Counted from the first letter of the stretch, positions 26,388 through 35,837 are shown. The stretch: DNA of 56,653 nt from JAXHUE01 sp034189655 (GCA_034189655.1 JAXHUE010000010.1:1-56653); one strand, 5' to 3'. Program-made: numbers and translations. The notes: generated by a model not told the origin, from the letters alone.

Positions 26388-26508
26388 CCGCTACAGCAGG
26401 TACCCTATGACCGCTATGGCCCCCACCACGATCAGGTACGCCCCGACGATGTAGGCCAGCAGCTTGGGCCTCACTATCACCAGAATGCCCACGATGATGC
26501 TGATAATT
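26388..26508. repeat. First copy of a 121-bp sequence flanking the N gap (assembly duplicate)
   Basis: These 121 bases are identical to 26609-26729, on the other side of the gap, and end exactly at the first N. They hold the last 39 codons and stop of the DUF3096 gene. This is the pattern left when two contig ends that overlap are scaffolded with a fixed run of Ns; it is not a real second gene. Confidence 0.85.
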
Positions 26509-26608
26509 NNNNNNNNNNNNNNNNNNNNNNNNNNNNNNNNNNNNNNNNNNNNNNNNNNNNNNNNNNNNNNNNNNNNNNNNNNNNNNNNNNNNNNNNNNNN
26601 NNNNNNNN
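26509..26608. other. Assembly gap (100 N)
   Basis: Exactly 100 unknown bases, a conventional placeholder length. The identical 121-bp flanks indicate that nothing is missing and the true sequence is about 221 bp shorter here. Confidence 0.9.
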
Positions 26609-26611
26609 CCG

Positions 26612-26764
26612 CTACAGCAGGTACCCTATGACCGCTATGGCCCCCACCACGATCAGGTACGCCCCGACGATGTAGGCCAGCAGCTTGGGCCTCACTATCA
26701 CCAGAATGCCCACGATGATGCTGATAATTCCCAGTACCAGTCCCCATACCCCCGTCAACGACAT
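26612..26764 (-). CDS. DUF3096-like small membrane protein
   Basis: A 50-residue protein with two hydrophobic helices: GLVLGIISIIVGILVIV, a short RPKLLAY turn, then IVGAYLIVVGAIAVIGYLL. This is the pattern of DUF3096 proteins, whose function is unknown. ATG 26764 has GGAGG upstream. A second, truncated appearance of the gene beyond the N gap is an assembly duplicate. Upstream of tRNA-Thr on the same strand and possibly co-transcribed with it. Confidence 0.75.
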   Translation of the reverse strand: MSLTGVWGLVLGIISIIVGILVIVRPKLLAYIVGAYLIVVGAIAVIGYLL

Positions 26765-26813
26765 GTCATCCTCCCGCTATTCTAGTGTCCACCCACCACT
26801 CACCCCAGACAAT

Positions 26814-26842
26814 AGTATAGTATCTCATGCCTCGGCAATCAA
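26814..26842 (-). promoter_or_regulatory. Promoter of the DUF3096 gene
   Basis: Minus-strand TTGATT at 26837-26842 and TATACT at 26814-26819, 17 bp apart; predicted start near 26807, about 43 nt before the ATG. It may also feed tRNA-Thr and the unknown gene downstream. Confidence 0.6.
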
Positions 26843-26888
26843 GAGGCCGCCACGGCCTGCCCCGGCACACCCCGCGGGACACATGCTA

Positions 26889-26917
26889 TTGACAATTGTC
26901 CAGACATTGGCTACACT
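26889..26917 (+). promoter_or_regulatory. Promoter of the HTH gene with an overlapping palindrome
   Basis: TTGACA at 26889-26894 and TACACT at 26912-26917, 17 bp apart. The 10-bp perfect palindrome GACAATTGTC (26891-26900) overlaps the -35 box, and TGTCA repeats lie at 26920-26930, so operator sites for a repressor are plausible here. Confidence 0.6.
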
Positions 26918-26944
26918 GTGTCATGTGTCAAGGGGTGAGGCCAG

Positions 26945-27370
26945 ATGTCTAGTCGAGGCCTGACGATAGCCGGTGCCGCCCAGGCACTGGGGGTATCGGA
27001 GAGGACGATTCGGCGGCACATAAAGAGCGGCAAGCTCAAGGCGGAGCTTGTCTCCGGGCGCTACGGCTCTGAGTACCGCATCCTCGACCTCTCCCAGGCC
27101 CGCGAGGGGCCTTCGCCACAGCCAGCCGCCACAGCAGCGAGCACTGACCGCCGTGCCTCGAGGATGGACACGGGTGGGGAAAGGGTGGACAGCGAGCTCG
27201 CGTCTGCCCTTGACAGGGCCTTTGACATGATCAAGGCCCTGCAGCAGGAGAAGTCGGAGCTCTACGCACAGCTCGGCTACCTCCAGGCCCAGTGCCGCCA
27301 CCTGGACGACCAGGTGAAGCTGCTCACCGCGGCGCGGCGCCCCCTCTGGCGACGGCTCCTGCGCCACTAG
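26945..27370 (+). CDS. Helix-turn-helix (MerR/excisionase-like) protein with coiled coil
   Basis: A 141-residue protein. Residues 6-50 are a MerR/excisionase-type winged HTH (LTIAGAAQALGVSERTIRRHIKSGKL, then YRIL). A Pro/Ala/Ser-rich linker follows, and residues 80-130 form a coiled coil (ALDRAFDMIKALQQEKSELYAQLGYLQAQ) ending in a basic tail. This pattern fits a small DNA-binding regulator that oligomerises. No integrase or phage genes are near, so an excisionase role is unlikely. Its own promoter carries a palindrome, which suggests autoregulation. Confidence 0.72.
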   Translation: MSSRGLTIAGAAQALGVSERTIRRHIKSGKLKAELVSGRYGSEYRILDLSQAREGPSPQPAATAASTDRRASRMDTGGERVDSELASALDRAFDMIKALQQEKSELYAQLGYLQAQCRHLDDQVKLLTAARRPLWRRLLRH

Positions 27371-27604
27371 CCATGGGCCGGGAGGCGTGGCCACCCTGTC
27401 CAGTCCATGGCCACCCCCCCGACGGCGCAGCGCCGGCAGGCGCAGGCCGGGCACGGGTGTCAACCCCTTTACGGATGCCCTGGCCACCATTGACAGCCTG
27501 GCCATGGCCTGACACCCTGTCCACTGTGGGGGCAGGGCCCCCACCGGGGGAGGGCACGGCCCGCGGCGCCGGCTGGCGATAACAAACGCAAGGAGCCCGC
27601 TAGT
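27371..27604. other. Gene-free stretch with repeated TGGCCACC / CCCTGTCCA words
   Basis: No coding frame is supported in these 234 bp. The stretch has three TGGCCACC words, two ACCCTGTCCA words, the palindrome GGCCATGGCC (27500-27509) and a 7-bp hairpin GTGGGGG/CCCCCAC (27526-27544) without a T tract. The TGTCCA word also occurs in the promoter of the preceding HTH gene. Significance unknown. Confidence 0.4.
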
Positions 27605-28174
27605 ATGAGCAACTCAGGTTCGATCTACCGCAGGATGGTGAGGGCGGCCGCGCTGGACGCCGACCTGTACGAGGAGGTGGAGGCAGACCGCGGAGCCACC
27701 CGGCAGGCGCTCTTGGTGGTCCTGGTCTACAGCGTGTGCGCCGGCATAGGCTCCGGCCTCGCCTCCATCCCCGCCATCACGGCAGTCCAGTTCTTCGTGA
27801 GCCTGCTCCTGGGGACGGTCAGCGCGCTGGTGTTCTGGGCCATCTGGTCGTTCATCACCTTCCTCATCGGCACCAAGGTGTTCAAGGGGCCGCAGACGTC
27901 GGCCACCTACACCGAGCTGCTGCGCACCGTAGGCTTCTCGGCGTCGCCGGGGGTGCTCCTGATACTCGTCTTCATACCCTTCATCGGGTGGCTCTTCTCA
28001 TTTGGGGCGCTTATATGGATGCTGGTGGCCATGGTGGTCGCAGTGAGGCAGGCCCTGGACTTCAGCACCTGGCGGGCCCTGGGCACCTGCGCCGTGGGGG
28101 CAGTGCTATACCTGGTGCTGATGAGCGCCGTCTCCACGCTCCTGCGCTTCGTCATCCTGGGCACGACCATATAG
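27605..28174 (+). CDS. Yip1-family integral membrane protein
   Basis: A 189-residue membrane protein with a short cytoplasmic N-terminus and about five hydrophobic segments. The order (helix pair, then FWAIWSFITFLIGTKVFKG, TYTELLRTVGFSASPGVLLIL, and MLVAMVVAVRQALDFSTWRAL) is that of Yip1-domain proteins in bacteria, whose function is unknown. AAGGAG lies nine bases before ATG 27605. No clear operon partner; pyrD follows with its own promoter. Confidence 0.7.
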   Translation: MSNSGSIYRRMVRAAALDADLYEEVEADRGATRQALLVVLVYSVCAGIGSGLASIPAITAVQFFVSLLLGTVSALVFWAIWSFITFLIGTKVFKGPQTSATYTELLRTVGFSASPGVLLILVFIPFIGWLFSFGALIWMLVAMVVAVRQALDFSTWRALGTCAVGAVLYLVLMSAVSTLLRFVILGTTI

Positions 28175-28211
28175 CGGGCGGCGCGCCCGACCAGCGCCAC
28201 CTGCGTGTGGG

Positions 28212-28240
28212 TTGAAGCGGCCGCGGCCAGCGGGTATGAT
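28212..28240 (+). promoter_or_regulatory. Promoter of pyrD
   Basis: TTGAAG at 28212-28217 and TATGAT at 28235-28240 with 17 bp spacing. The predicted start (about 28247) lies upstream of the GTG at 28277 and rules out translation from 28205. Confidence 0.65.
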
Positions 28241-28276
28241 AGGGCAAGGGCATCGTCCCTCGCAAGGAGGCCTGGC

Positions 28277-29203
28277 GTGGACCTGTCTGTAGAGCTTGCC
28301 CCCACCAGCGGGCGGGGGCTGCGGCTCCAGAACCCGGTGATGACGGCGTCGGGGACCGTAGAGTACGGCACCGAGTACGCCCTGCTCGTAGACATCGAGC
28401 GGCTGGGGGCGCTGGTGTGCAAGGGCACCACTCTAGAGCCCAGGGCGGGCAACCCGCAGCCGCGCCTCGCCGAGACGCCATCGGGACTGCTCAACTCCAT
28501 AGGCCTCCAGAACATCGGCATCGATGCCGTCATCGCAGAGAAGGCCCCGCTGTGGGCCACCTGGCAGATCCCGGTCATCGTGAACATCGCCGGTGAGCGC
28601 GTCGAGGACTACGCCGAGATGGCGCGCCGCCTCGACGGGGTGGCCGGTGTGAGCGCCATAGAGGTCAACGTAAGCTGTCCCAACGTCGCACGGGGGGGGA
28701 TGGAGTTCGGCAGGGACGCCTCCCTCGCCGCCGAGGTGACCAGGGCGGTGAAGGGCGAGACCACTCTGCCCGTCATCGTCAAGCTGACCCCCAACCAGTG
28801 CGATATCGTCAGTGTCGCCGTGGCCGTCGCCAGCGCCGGCGCCGATGCCCTCTCGCTGATAAACACGGTGGCGGGCATGGCCATCGACGTCACCGCGAGG
28901 AGGCCCTTCCTGGGGGCGGTGAGCGGCGGGCTCTCCGGGCCGGCGATACGCCCCATCGCCGTCTCCATGGTGTACCACGTGGCGCGGGCGGTGAGCGTGC
29001 CGGTCATCGGCTGCGGCGGCATCGCCTGTGCCAGGGACGCCCTGGAGTTCATCATGGCCGGTGCCTGTGCCGTGCAGGTAGGGACGGCCACGCTCGTCGA
29101 CCCCGGCGCCCCGCTCGAGGTCGTCCTGGGCCTCGAGCGCTTCATGGCGGACGAGGGCATAGAGCGCATAGCCGACATCGTGGGCGCGGCGGGCTCTCCT
29201 TGA
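28277..29203 (+). CDS. pyrD: Dihydroorotate dehydrogenase, class 1B catalytic subunit
   Basis: A 308-residue FMN enzyme of class 1: NPVMTASGTVEYG, the substrate loop NSIGLQNIG, EVNVSCPNVARGG with the class 1 catalytic cysteine region, KLTPN, NTVAGMAIDV, GGLSGPAIRP and GCGGI for FMN phosphate binding. It oxidises dihydroorotate in pyrimidine synthesis; class 1B works with a PyrK electron-transfer subunit, which is not in this window. GTG 28277 has AAGGAGG six bases upstream. Its stop overlaps the -35 of the ilvD promoter. Confidence 0.93.
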   Translation: MDLSVELAPTSGRGLRLQNPVMTASGTVEYGTEYALLVDIERLGALVCKGTTLEPRAGNPQPRLAETPSGLLNSIGLQNIGIDAVIAEKAPLWATWQIPVIVNIAGERVEDYAEMARRLDGVAGVSAIEVNVSCPNVARGGMEFGRDASLAAEVTRAVKGETTLPVIVKLTPNQCDIVSVAVAVASAGADALSLINTVAGMAIDVTARRPFLGAVSGGLSGPAIRPIAVSMVYHVARAVSVPVIGCGGIACARDALEFIMAGACAVQVGTATLVDPGAPLEVVLGLERFMADEGIERIADIVGAAGSP

Positions 29204-29228
29204 CAATCGCAGTCTCGCTGTGATAACT
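29200..29228 (+). promoter_or_regulatory. Putative promoter of the ilvD operon
   Basis: TTGACA at 29200-29205 (overlapping the pyrD stop codon) with GATAAC (16-bp spacing) or ATAACT (17-bp spacing) at 29222-29228. The predicted start near 29235 puts the perfect hairpin at 29263-29288 inside the leader. Confidence 0.5.
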
Positions 29229-29262
29229 TTTACGAATGTATTGGGAGCGGCATTCTTGGCGG

Positions 29263-29288
29263 AAAAACCGTCCCCGGGGACGGTTTTT
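29263..29288 (+). terminator. Perfectly palindromic terminator / possible attenuator before ilvD
   Basis: AAAAACCGTCCCC followed directly by its exact complement GGGGACGGTTTTT, a 26-bp palindrome ending in five T residues on both strands. It lies 27 bp before the ilvD start with no promoter between them. So it either limits pyrD read-through or controls ilvD expression by attenuation. Confidence 0.75.
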
Positions 29289-29315
29289 CGACCTTAAGAG
29301 ACAGGGGGTACTGTC

Positions 29316-30983
29316 GTGAGAAGCGATACCGTCAAGCGAGGGACAGAGCGGGCCTCCCATCGATCCCTGCTGCGCTCTGTGGGGTGCAACGACAGGGACC
29401 TGGGGCAGCCCTTCATCGGGGTGGTCAACAGCTTCTCCGAGGTCGTCCCGGGGCACGTGCACCTGAACACCATCGCCAGCGCGGTGAAGGGTGGGGTGAG
29501 GAGCGCCGGGGGCACTCCCTTCGAGGTAAACACCATCGGCGTGTGCGACGGCATCGCCATGGGGCATACCGGCATGAAGTACAGCCTGCCCAGCCGCGAG
29601 CTCATCGCCGACTCGGTGGAGACCGTGGCCCAGGCCCACGGCTTCGACGCACTGGTGTTCATCCCCAACTGCGATAAGATAATCCCCGGCATGCTCATGG
29701 CGGCGGTGAGGCTCAACGTACCCGCCATCTTCGTGAGCGGGGGGCCCATGCTCGCCGGGCACTGGACCAGGGAGGGCGTAGACCGCGCCGTCGACCTGAA
29801 CACCGTCTTCATGGCGGTGGGGAAGGTGACCAAGGGTGAGATGACCGAGGAGGAGCTCGACGACCTGGAGCGTGTGGCCTGCCCCGGCTACGGGAGCTGT
29901 GCCGGCATGTTCACCGCCAACACCATGAACTGCCTCACCGAGGCGCTGGGCATGGCCCTCCCCGGCAACGGGACCATCCCCGCCGTCGACCACCGCCGCG
30001 TCGGCCTCGCCCGCGAGGCGGGCAGGCAGGTCATGGCGCTGCTGGCAGACGGGGTGTGCCCCCTGGACATCGTGACCGTGGAGGCCATGGAGAACGCCTT
30101 CACCGTGGACATGGCGCTGGGGGGGAGCACCAACTCCGTCCTCCACCTGATGGCCATCGCCTACGAGGCCGGTATCGAGTTCCCGCTGTCGCGGGTAAAC
30201 GCCATAAGCGAGCGGACGCCGCACCTGGCCAAGATAAGCCCGTCGGGGGAGCACCGCATCGAGGACTTGGACCGCGCCGGCGGGGTGGGCGCAGTCATGA
30301 AGGAGGTGGCCCCGCTGCTCCACAGGGGGGTGACGCGGGCGTCGGGGATGTCTCTCGATGACGAGGTGGCCCCGGCCCAGGTGAGGGACAGGGGGGTCAT
30401 TCGCCCCTTCTCCCAGCCACACTCCGCCACCGGCGGCCTCACCGTCCTCTTCGGCAACCTGGCGCCGGAGGGGGGGGTGGTGAAGAGCGCCGCGGTGGCA
30501 CCGGGCATGATGTCCCACCGCGGGGCGGCGCGGGTGTTCGACTCAGAGGACGATGCCACGGAGGCCATCCTCGCCGGCACCATACAGCCCGGCGAGGTGG
30601 TGGTCATCCGCTACGAGGGCCCCCGCGGCGGGCCCGGGATGCGGGAGATGCTGGTGCCGACATCGCTGCTCTCCGGCATGGGCCTCGACGACAAGGTGGC
30701 CCTCATCACCGACGGCCGCTTCTCCGGCGCCACCAAGGGCGCCGCCATCGGCCACATCTCGCCAGAGGCCGCCTCGCAGGGACCGATCGCGGCGCTGCGC
30801 GACGGCGACACCATTGTAATAGATATCCCGCGCCACACCATAGACGTAGAGCTTTCCGACGAGGAGCTGAGGGAGAGGCTCTCCCGGCTCCCCGCCTTTA
30901 CGCCCCGGGTAAAGACGGGCTACCTTGTGCGCTACGCGGAGAAGGTGAGCTCGGCGAGCACGGGCGCAGTGTACGAGCGATAG
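29316..30983 (+). CDS. ilvD: Dihydroxy-acid dehydratase
   Basis: A 555-residue Fe-S dehydratase with the three conserved cysteines in VGCND, IPNCDK and YGSCAGMFTANTM, the usual pattern of the [2Fe-2S] IlvD enzymes, plus VCDGIAMGHTGMKYSLPSRE and TDGRFSGATKG. It dehydrates dihydroxy-isovalerate and dihydroxy-methylvalerate, the penultimate step to valine and isoleucine. GTG 29316 has AGGGGG seven bases upstream. First gene of the branched-chain amino acid array, 9 bp before ilvB. A hairpin just upstream may attenuate it. Confidence 0.96.
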   Translation: MRSDTVKRGTERASHRSLLRSVGCNDRDLGQPFIGVVNSFSEVVPGHVHLNTIASAVKGGVRSAGGTPFEVNTIGVCDGIAMGHTGMKYSLPSRELIADSVETVAQAHGFDALVFIPNCDKIIPGMLMAAVRLNVPAIFVSGGPMLAGHWTREGVDRAVDLNTVFMAVGKVTKGEMTEEELDDLERVACPGYGSCAGMFTANTMNCLTEALGMALPGNGTIPAVDHRRVGLAREAGRQVMALLADGVCPLDIVTVEAMENAFTVDMALGGSTNSVLHLMAIAYEAGIEFPLSRVNAISERTPHLAKISPSGEHRIEDLDRAGGVGAVMKEVAPLLHRGVTRASGMSLDDEVAPAQVRDRGVIRPFSQPHSATGGLTVLFGNLAPEGGVVKSAAVAPGMMSHRGAARVFDSEDDATEAILAGTIQPGEVVVIRYEGPRGGPGMREMLVPTSLLSGMGLDDKVALITDGRFSGATKGAAIGHISPEAASQGPIAALRDGDTIVIDIPRHTIDVELSDEELRERLSRLPAFTPRVKTGYLVRYAEKVSSASTGAVYER

Positions 30984-30992
30984 GGGGCAAGG

Positions 30993-32684
30993 ATGAAGCT
31001 GAACGGAGCGCAGATACTATGTGAAGGCCTGACCAGGGAAGGGGCGGAGGTCATCTTCGGCTTCCCCGGCGGGTCGCTCTTGCCCCTGTACGACACGCTG
31101 CCCCAGTACCCCCAGCTCCGGCACATCCTGACCCGCCACGAGCAGGGGGCGGCCCACGCCGCCGAGGGGTATGCCCGGGCCACGGGAAAGGTGGGGGTGT
31201 GCATCGCCACCTCGGGGCCAGGGGCCACCAACCTGGTCACCGGCATCGCCTCCGCCTACCTCGACTCGATCCCCATGGTGGCCATCACCGGGCAGGTGGC
31301 GCGGCCCTTCATCGGCAAGGACGCATTCCAGGAGATCGACATCACCGGCATCACGCTGCCGGTAACTAAACATAACTATCAGATAGCGCGCACCGAGGAG
31401 CTCGCCACCGTGGTCAAGGAGGCCTTTCACCTCGCCGCCGAGGGGAGGCCGGGGCCGGTGCTCATCGATATCCCGCGCGATGTCTTCATCGAGGAGGTGG
31501 AGTTCCGCTACCCGGAGCGGGTGGAGCTGAAAGGGTATAAGCCCACGGTGAACGGTCACCCCGCCCAGGTCAAGAAGGCGGCACGGCTCATAAACGACGC
31601 GCGGCGCCCCCTCATCATCGCCGGCCACGGGGTGCTGGTATCCTCGGCGTGCGCCGAGCTCAGGGAGCTCGCCGAGAAGGGCCAGGTGCCGGTGGTCACC
31701 ACACTGCTGGGTCTCGGCTCCTTCCCCCAGTCGCACGTGCTCAACTTCGGCATGCTGGGGATGCACGGCATGGCCTACGCCAACATGGCGGTGAACGCCG
31801 CCGACCTTATCATCGCCATCGGGATGCGCTTCGACGACCGGGCCACGGCCAAGGTGTCGGGGTTCGCCCCGCACGCACAGGTCATCCACATCGATATCGA
31901 CCCCGCCGAGATCGGGAAAAACGTGCGGGTGGACGTGCCCATAGTGGGCGACGCCAGGCACGTGCTCACTGCGTTGAACGCACAGGTTGAGGCACAGAGC
32001 CGCATTGAGTGGGTCTCCCAGATCGAGGACTGGCAGCGGGAGCACCCCTCCACAGAGATCAGCCAGACCGAGAGCGTGCTCCCACAGTACGTGGTGCGCC
32101 AGATATCGGAGGCCACCGGCGGCAAGGCCATCGTGGTCACCGGCGTGGGGCAGAACCAGATGTGGGCCGCCCACTACTTCCAGTACGAGTACCCCAACAC
32201 CCTGATCTCGTCTGGCGGCCTGGGGCCCATGGGCTTCGAGCTCCCCGCCGCCATCGGGGCCAAGGTGGGGTGCCCCGGCGAGACGGTGTGGTGCATCGCC
32301 GGCGACGGCGGGTTCCAGATGACCATCCAGGAGCTGGGCACCATCGCCCAGGAGGACCTGGCGGTGAAGGTCGCCATCTTGAACAACGGCTTCCTGGGCA
32401 TGGTGCGGCAGTGGCAGGAGATGTTCTACGGCCGCCGCTACGTGGCCACGCCGCTCTCGGGCCCTGACTTCGTGATGGTGGCCGAGGCCTACGGCATCGC
32501 CGCCACCAGGGTCAGAAACAGGCTGGAGGTGATCCCTGCCATAGAGAGGGCCATGGCACACGACGGCCCCTTCCTCATCGACTTCGTGGTGGAGCCAGAG
32601 GAGAACGTCTACCCCATGGTACCACCGGGGGCCACACTCGCCGAGACCCTGGAGAAGCCAAGGGAGGAGGTCAGAGCGCGGTAA
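30993..32684 (+). CDS. ilvB: Acetolactate synthase, large (catalytic) subunit
   Basis: A 563-residue thiamine-diphosphate enzyme. It has the catalytic Glu in LTRHEQGAAHAAEGYARATGKVG, the FAD-binding middle domain (IAIGMRFDDRATAKVSGFAP) and the ThDP/Mg motif GDGGFQMTIQEL...NNGFLGMVRQWQ. It condenses pyruvate to acetolactate, or with 2-oxobutyrate to acetohydroxybutyrate. Its TAA overlaps the ilvN start by one base (TAATG). The loop GGLGPMGFELPAA differs slightly from the usual GTMGFGLPAA. Confidence 0.96.
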   Translation: MKLNGAQILCEGLTREGAEVIFGFPGGSLLPLYDTLPQYPQLRHILTRHEQGAAHAAEGYARATGKVGVCIATSGPGATNLVTGIASAYLDSIPMVAITGQVARPFIGKDAFQEIDITGITLPVTKHNYQIARTEELATVVKEAFHLAAEGRPGPVLIDIPRDVFIEEVEFRYPERVELKGYKPTVNGHPAQVKKAARLINDARRPLIIAGHGVLVSSACAELRELAEKGQVPVVTTLLGLGSFPQSHVLNFGMLGMHGMAYANMAVNAADLIIAIGMRFDDRATAKVSGFAPHAQVIHIDIDPAEIGKNVRVDVPIVGDARHVLTALNAQVEAQSRIEWVSQIEDWQREHPSTEISQTESVLPQYVVRQISEATGGKAIVVTGVGQNQMWAAHYFQYEYPNTLISSGGLGPMGFELPAAIGAKVGCPGETVWCIAGDGGFQMTIQELGTIAQEDLAVKVAILNNGFLGMVRQWQEMFYGRRYVATPLSGPDFVMVAEAYGIAATRVRNRLEVIPAIERAMAHDGPFLIDFVVEPEENVYPMVPPGATLAETLEKPREEVRAR

Positions 32685-33253
32685 TGGCAACACACACGCT
32701 GATAGCCCTGGTGGAAGACAAGCCCGGCGTCCTAAACCGGGTGGCCAGCCTGTTCCGCAGGCGTGGCTTCAACATAGAGAGCCTGGCGGTGGGGCACTGC
32801 GAGAGCCCGGGGCTCTCGCGTATGACCATCGCGGTCAACGGCACCGCCGCCGCCGTGGAGCAGGTGAGAAAGCAGCTTGAAAAGCTCATCGACGTGGTCA
32901 AGGTCAGCGACATCACCGAGGACAGCTTAATCGCACGGGAGCTGGCCCTGCTCAAGGTGAAGACCACGCCGGCCACCAGGGGGGAGATCATCCAGATAGT
33001 AGACATCTTCCGCGCCAGCATCGTCGACGTCGCGTCCGACTCCCTGGTGGTGGAGGTCACCGGCGACGAGGACAAGGTCGACTCTCTGCTCCGCCTGCTC
33101 AAAGGGTACGGCGTCAAGGAGGTGGCCCGCACCGGGCGCATCGCGATGACGCGGGGCTCGGCAGGGCCCATCGTCACCGAGGGGGACACCGCCCGGCACA
33201 GAGAGCCCCGGCCCAAGAAGGCGAAGTACATAAACGATATATCAAATCTGTAA
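32684..33253 (+). CDS. ilvN: Acetolactate synthase, small (regulatory) subunit
   Basis: A 189-residue partner of IlvB: an N-terminal ACT domain (TLIALVEDKPGVLNRVASLFRRRGFNIESLAV) and a second ACT-like C-terminal domain (IVDIFRASIVDVASDSLVVEVTG). It raises catalytic rate and confers valine feedback inhibition in known systems. Slightly longer than most, with a basic tail (REPRPKKAKYINDISNL). Translation is coupled to ilvB through TAATG. Confidence 0.95.
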   Translation: MATHTLIALVEDKPGVLNRVASLFRRRGFNIESLAVGHCESPGLSRMTIAVNGTAAAVEQVRKQLEKLIDVVKVSDITEDSLIARELALLKVKTTPATRGEIIQIVDIFRASIVDVASDSLVVEVTGDEDKVDSLLRLLKGYGVKEVARTGRIAMTRGSAGPIVTEGDTARHREPRPKKAKYINDISNL

Positions 33254-33263
33254 GGAGCGGACA

Positions 33264-34256
<993 letters not shown>

Positions 34257-34316
34257 ACCAGGGCGGGAGCACATTGTAGCGTAAAGAAGCGGCCAACCGC
34301 CAGGGAGGGCGAGAAA

Positions 34317-35837
34317 ATGGAGCGGGTCATCATCTTCGACACCACGCTGCGCGATGGCGAGCAGGCGCCGGGGGCGGCGCTCAACATCAGCGAGAAGCTG
34401 GAGATCGCCAGGCAGCTTGAGAGGCTGGGTGTCGATGTCATCGAGGCCGGCTTCCCCGTAAGCTCCCCCGGCGACCTCGAGGCGGTGCGCCTGGTCTCCC
34501 GCGAGGTGAGGGAGCCCATCATCTGCGCGCTGGCCCACGCCAACGCCGATGCCGTAGACAGCGCCTGGGAGGCCATCAGGGAGGCGCGGCGGCCCCGCAT
34601 CCACGTGTTCCTCTCGAGCTCGGACATCCACGTGGTACACCAGCTCAAGAAGGCCCGCGAGGAGATACTGGCCATGGCCCGCACCATGGTGGCCCGCGCC
34701 AAGGGCTACGTGGAGGACGTGGAGTTCTCGCCCATGGACGCCACCCGCTCCGAGCCCGCCTATATCTACCAGATCATCCAGGCCGCCATAGACGCCGGCG
34801 CCACCACGGTCAACATCCCCGACACCGTGGGCTACACCACGCCGTGGGAGTTCTGCAAGCTGATCGACGGCATATTCCAGAACGTGCCCAACATCCACCG
34901 CGCCACGGTGAGCGTCCACTGCCACAACGACCTGGGCCTGGCCGTGGCCAACAGCCTCTCCGTGCTGGACCACGGGGTGAGGCAGGTCGAGTGCAGCGTG
35001 AACGGCGTCGGGGAGCGGGCGGGCAACGCGGCGATGGAGGAGATCGTGATGGCGCTCAACACGCGCCGCGACCTCTTCAAGTACCAGACCACCATAGATA
35101 CCCAGCAGATACACCGCACCAGCAGGCTGGTGAGCGAGCTCACCGGGTTCTCCATCCAGCCCAACAAGGCCATAGTGGGGGCCAACGCCTTCCGCCACGC
35201 CTCGGGCATCCACCAGGACGGCATGCTCAAGGAGCGCACCACCTACGAGATCATGGACCCCACGTCGATAGGCCTGGCGGGGACGACGCTGGTCCTTAGC
35301 AAGCACAGCGGCCGCCACGCCTTCAAGGCCCGCCTGGAGGAGCTGGGCTACGAGCTGAGCAGCGAGGACCTCGACCGCGCCTTCGCCGCCTTCAAGGAGA
35401 TAGCCGACAAGAAGAAGGTGGTGACCGACCGCGACCTCGAGTCCCTGGTCGCCGAGGAGCTGCGCACGGTGTCGGAGACCTACCACCTGGAGCACATACA
35501 GGTATCGTGCGGCGACCACAGCGTCCCCACGGCCACGGTGAAGCTGAGCACACACGAGGGCACGGTGCTCGCCGACGCCGCACTGGGCACCGGGCCGGTG
35601 GACGCCGTGTACCAGGCCATAAACCGCCTGGTGGGGGTGCCCAACACCCTCACCGAGTTCAGTGTCAAGGCGGTCACCGAGGGCATCGACGCCCTGGGCG
35701 AGGTGACCATCAGGATCGAGAGCGGCGACCGCACCTACACCGGCCGCGGCGCCAACACCGATATCATCGTGGCCTCGGCCAAGGCCTACATAAACGCCTT
35801 GAACCGCCTGATCGAGGCCCAGGGCGAGATGAAGTAG
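34317..35837 (+). CDS. leuA: 2-isopropylmalate synthase
   Basis: A 506-residue LeuA. The catalytic TIM barrel has FDTTLRDGEQAPGAAL, ELERLGVDVIEAGFP, the metal-binding HxH in SVHCHNDLGLAVAN, and NGVGERAGNAAMEE. A C-terminal regulatory domain (about 370-506) binds leucine in known homologues. It condenses acetyl-CoA with 2-oxoisovalerate, the first step of leucine synthesis. GGGAGG precedes ATG 34317. Distinguished from the related cimA product (41138-42733) by length and by the LeuA-type sequences. Confidence 0.95.
   Translation: MERVIIFDTTLRDGEQAPGAALNISEKLEIARQLERLGVDVIEAGFPVSSPGDLEAVRLVSREVREPIICALAHANADAVDSAWEAIREARRPRIHVFLSSSDIHVVHQLKKAREEILAMARTMVARAKGYVEDVEFSPMDATRSEPAYIYQIIQAAIDAGATTVNIPDTVGYTTPWEFCKLIDGIFQNVPNIHRATVSVHCHNDLGLAVANSLSVLDHGVRQVECSVNGVGERAGNAAMEEIVMALNTRRDLFKYQTTIDTQQIHRTSRLVSELTGFSIQPNKAIVGANAFRHASGIHQDGMLKERTTYEIMDPTSIGLAGTTLVLSKHSGRHAFKARLEELGYELSSEDLDRAFAAFKEIADKKKVVTDRDLESLVAEELRTVSETYHLEHIQVSCGDHSVPTATVKLSTHEGTVLADAALGTGPVDAVYQAINRLVGVPNTLTEFSVKAVTEGIDALGEVTIRIESGDRTYTGRGANTDIIVASAKAYINALNRLIEAQGEMK

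Noticed and set aside
26391..26747. Open frame running through the N gap
   Set aside because: It is built from the duplicated contig ends and 100 unknown bases; only the 50-codon gene at 26612-26764 is real.
26945..27370. Prophage or integrative element suggested by the excisionase-like HTH
   Set aside because: No integrase, phage structural gene or att-like repeats were seen near it, and the neighbours are housekeeping or membrane genes.
29236..29319. Classical leader peptide for ilvD attenuation
   Set aside because: The 27-codon frame has no run of Ile, Val or Leu codons, so codon-stalling attenuation is not supported; only the hairpin position is kept as evidence.
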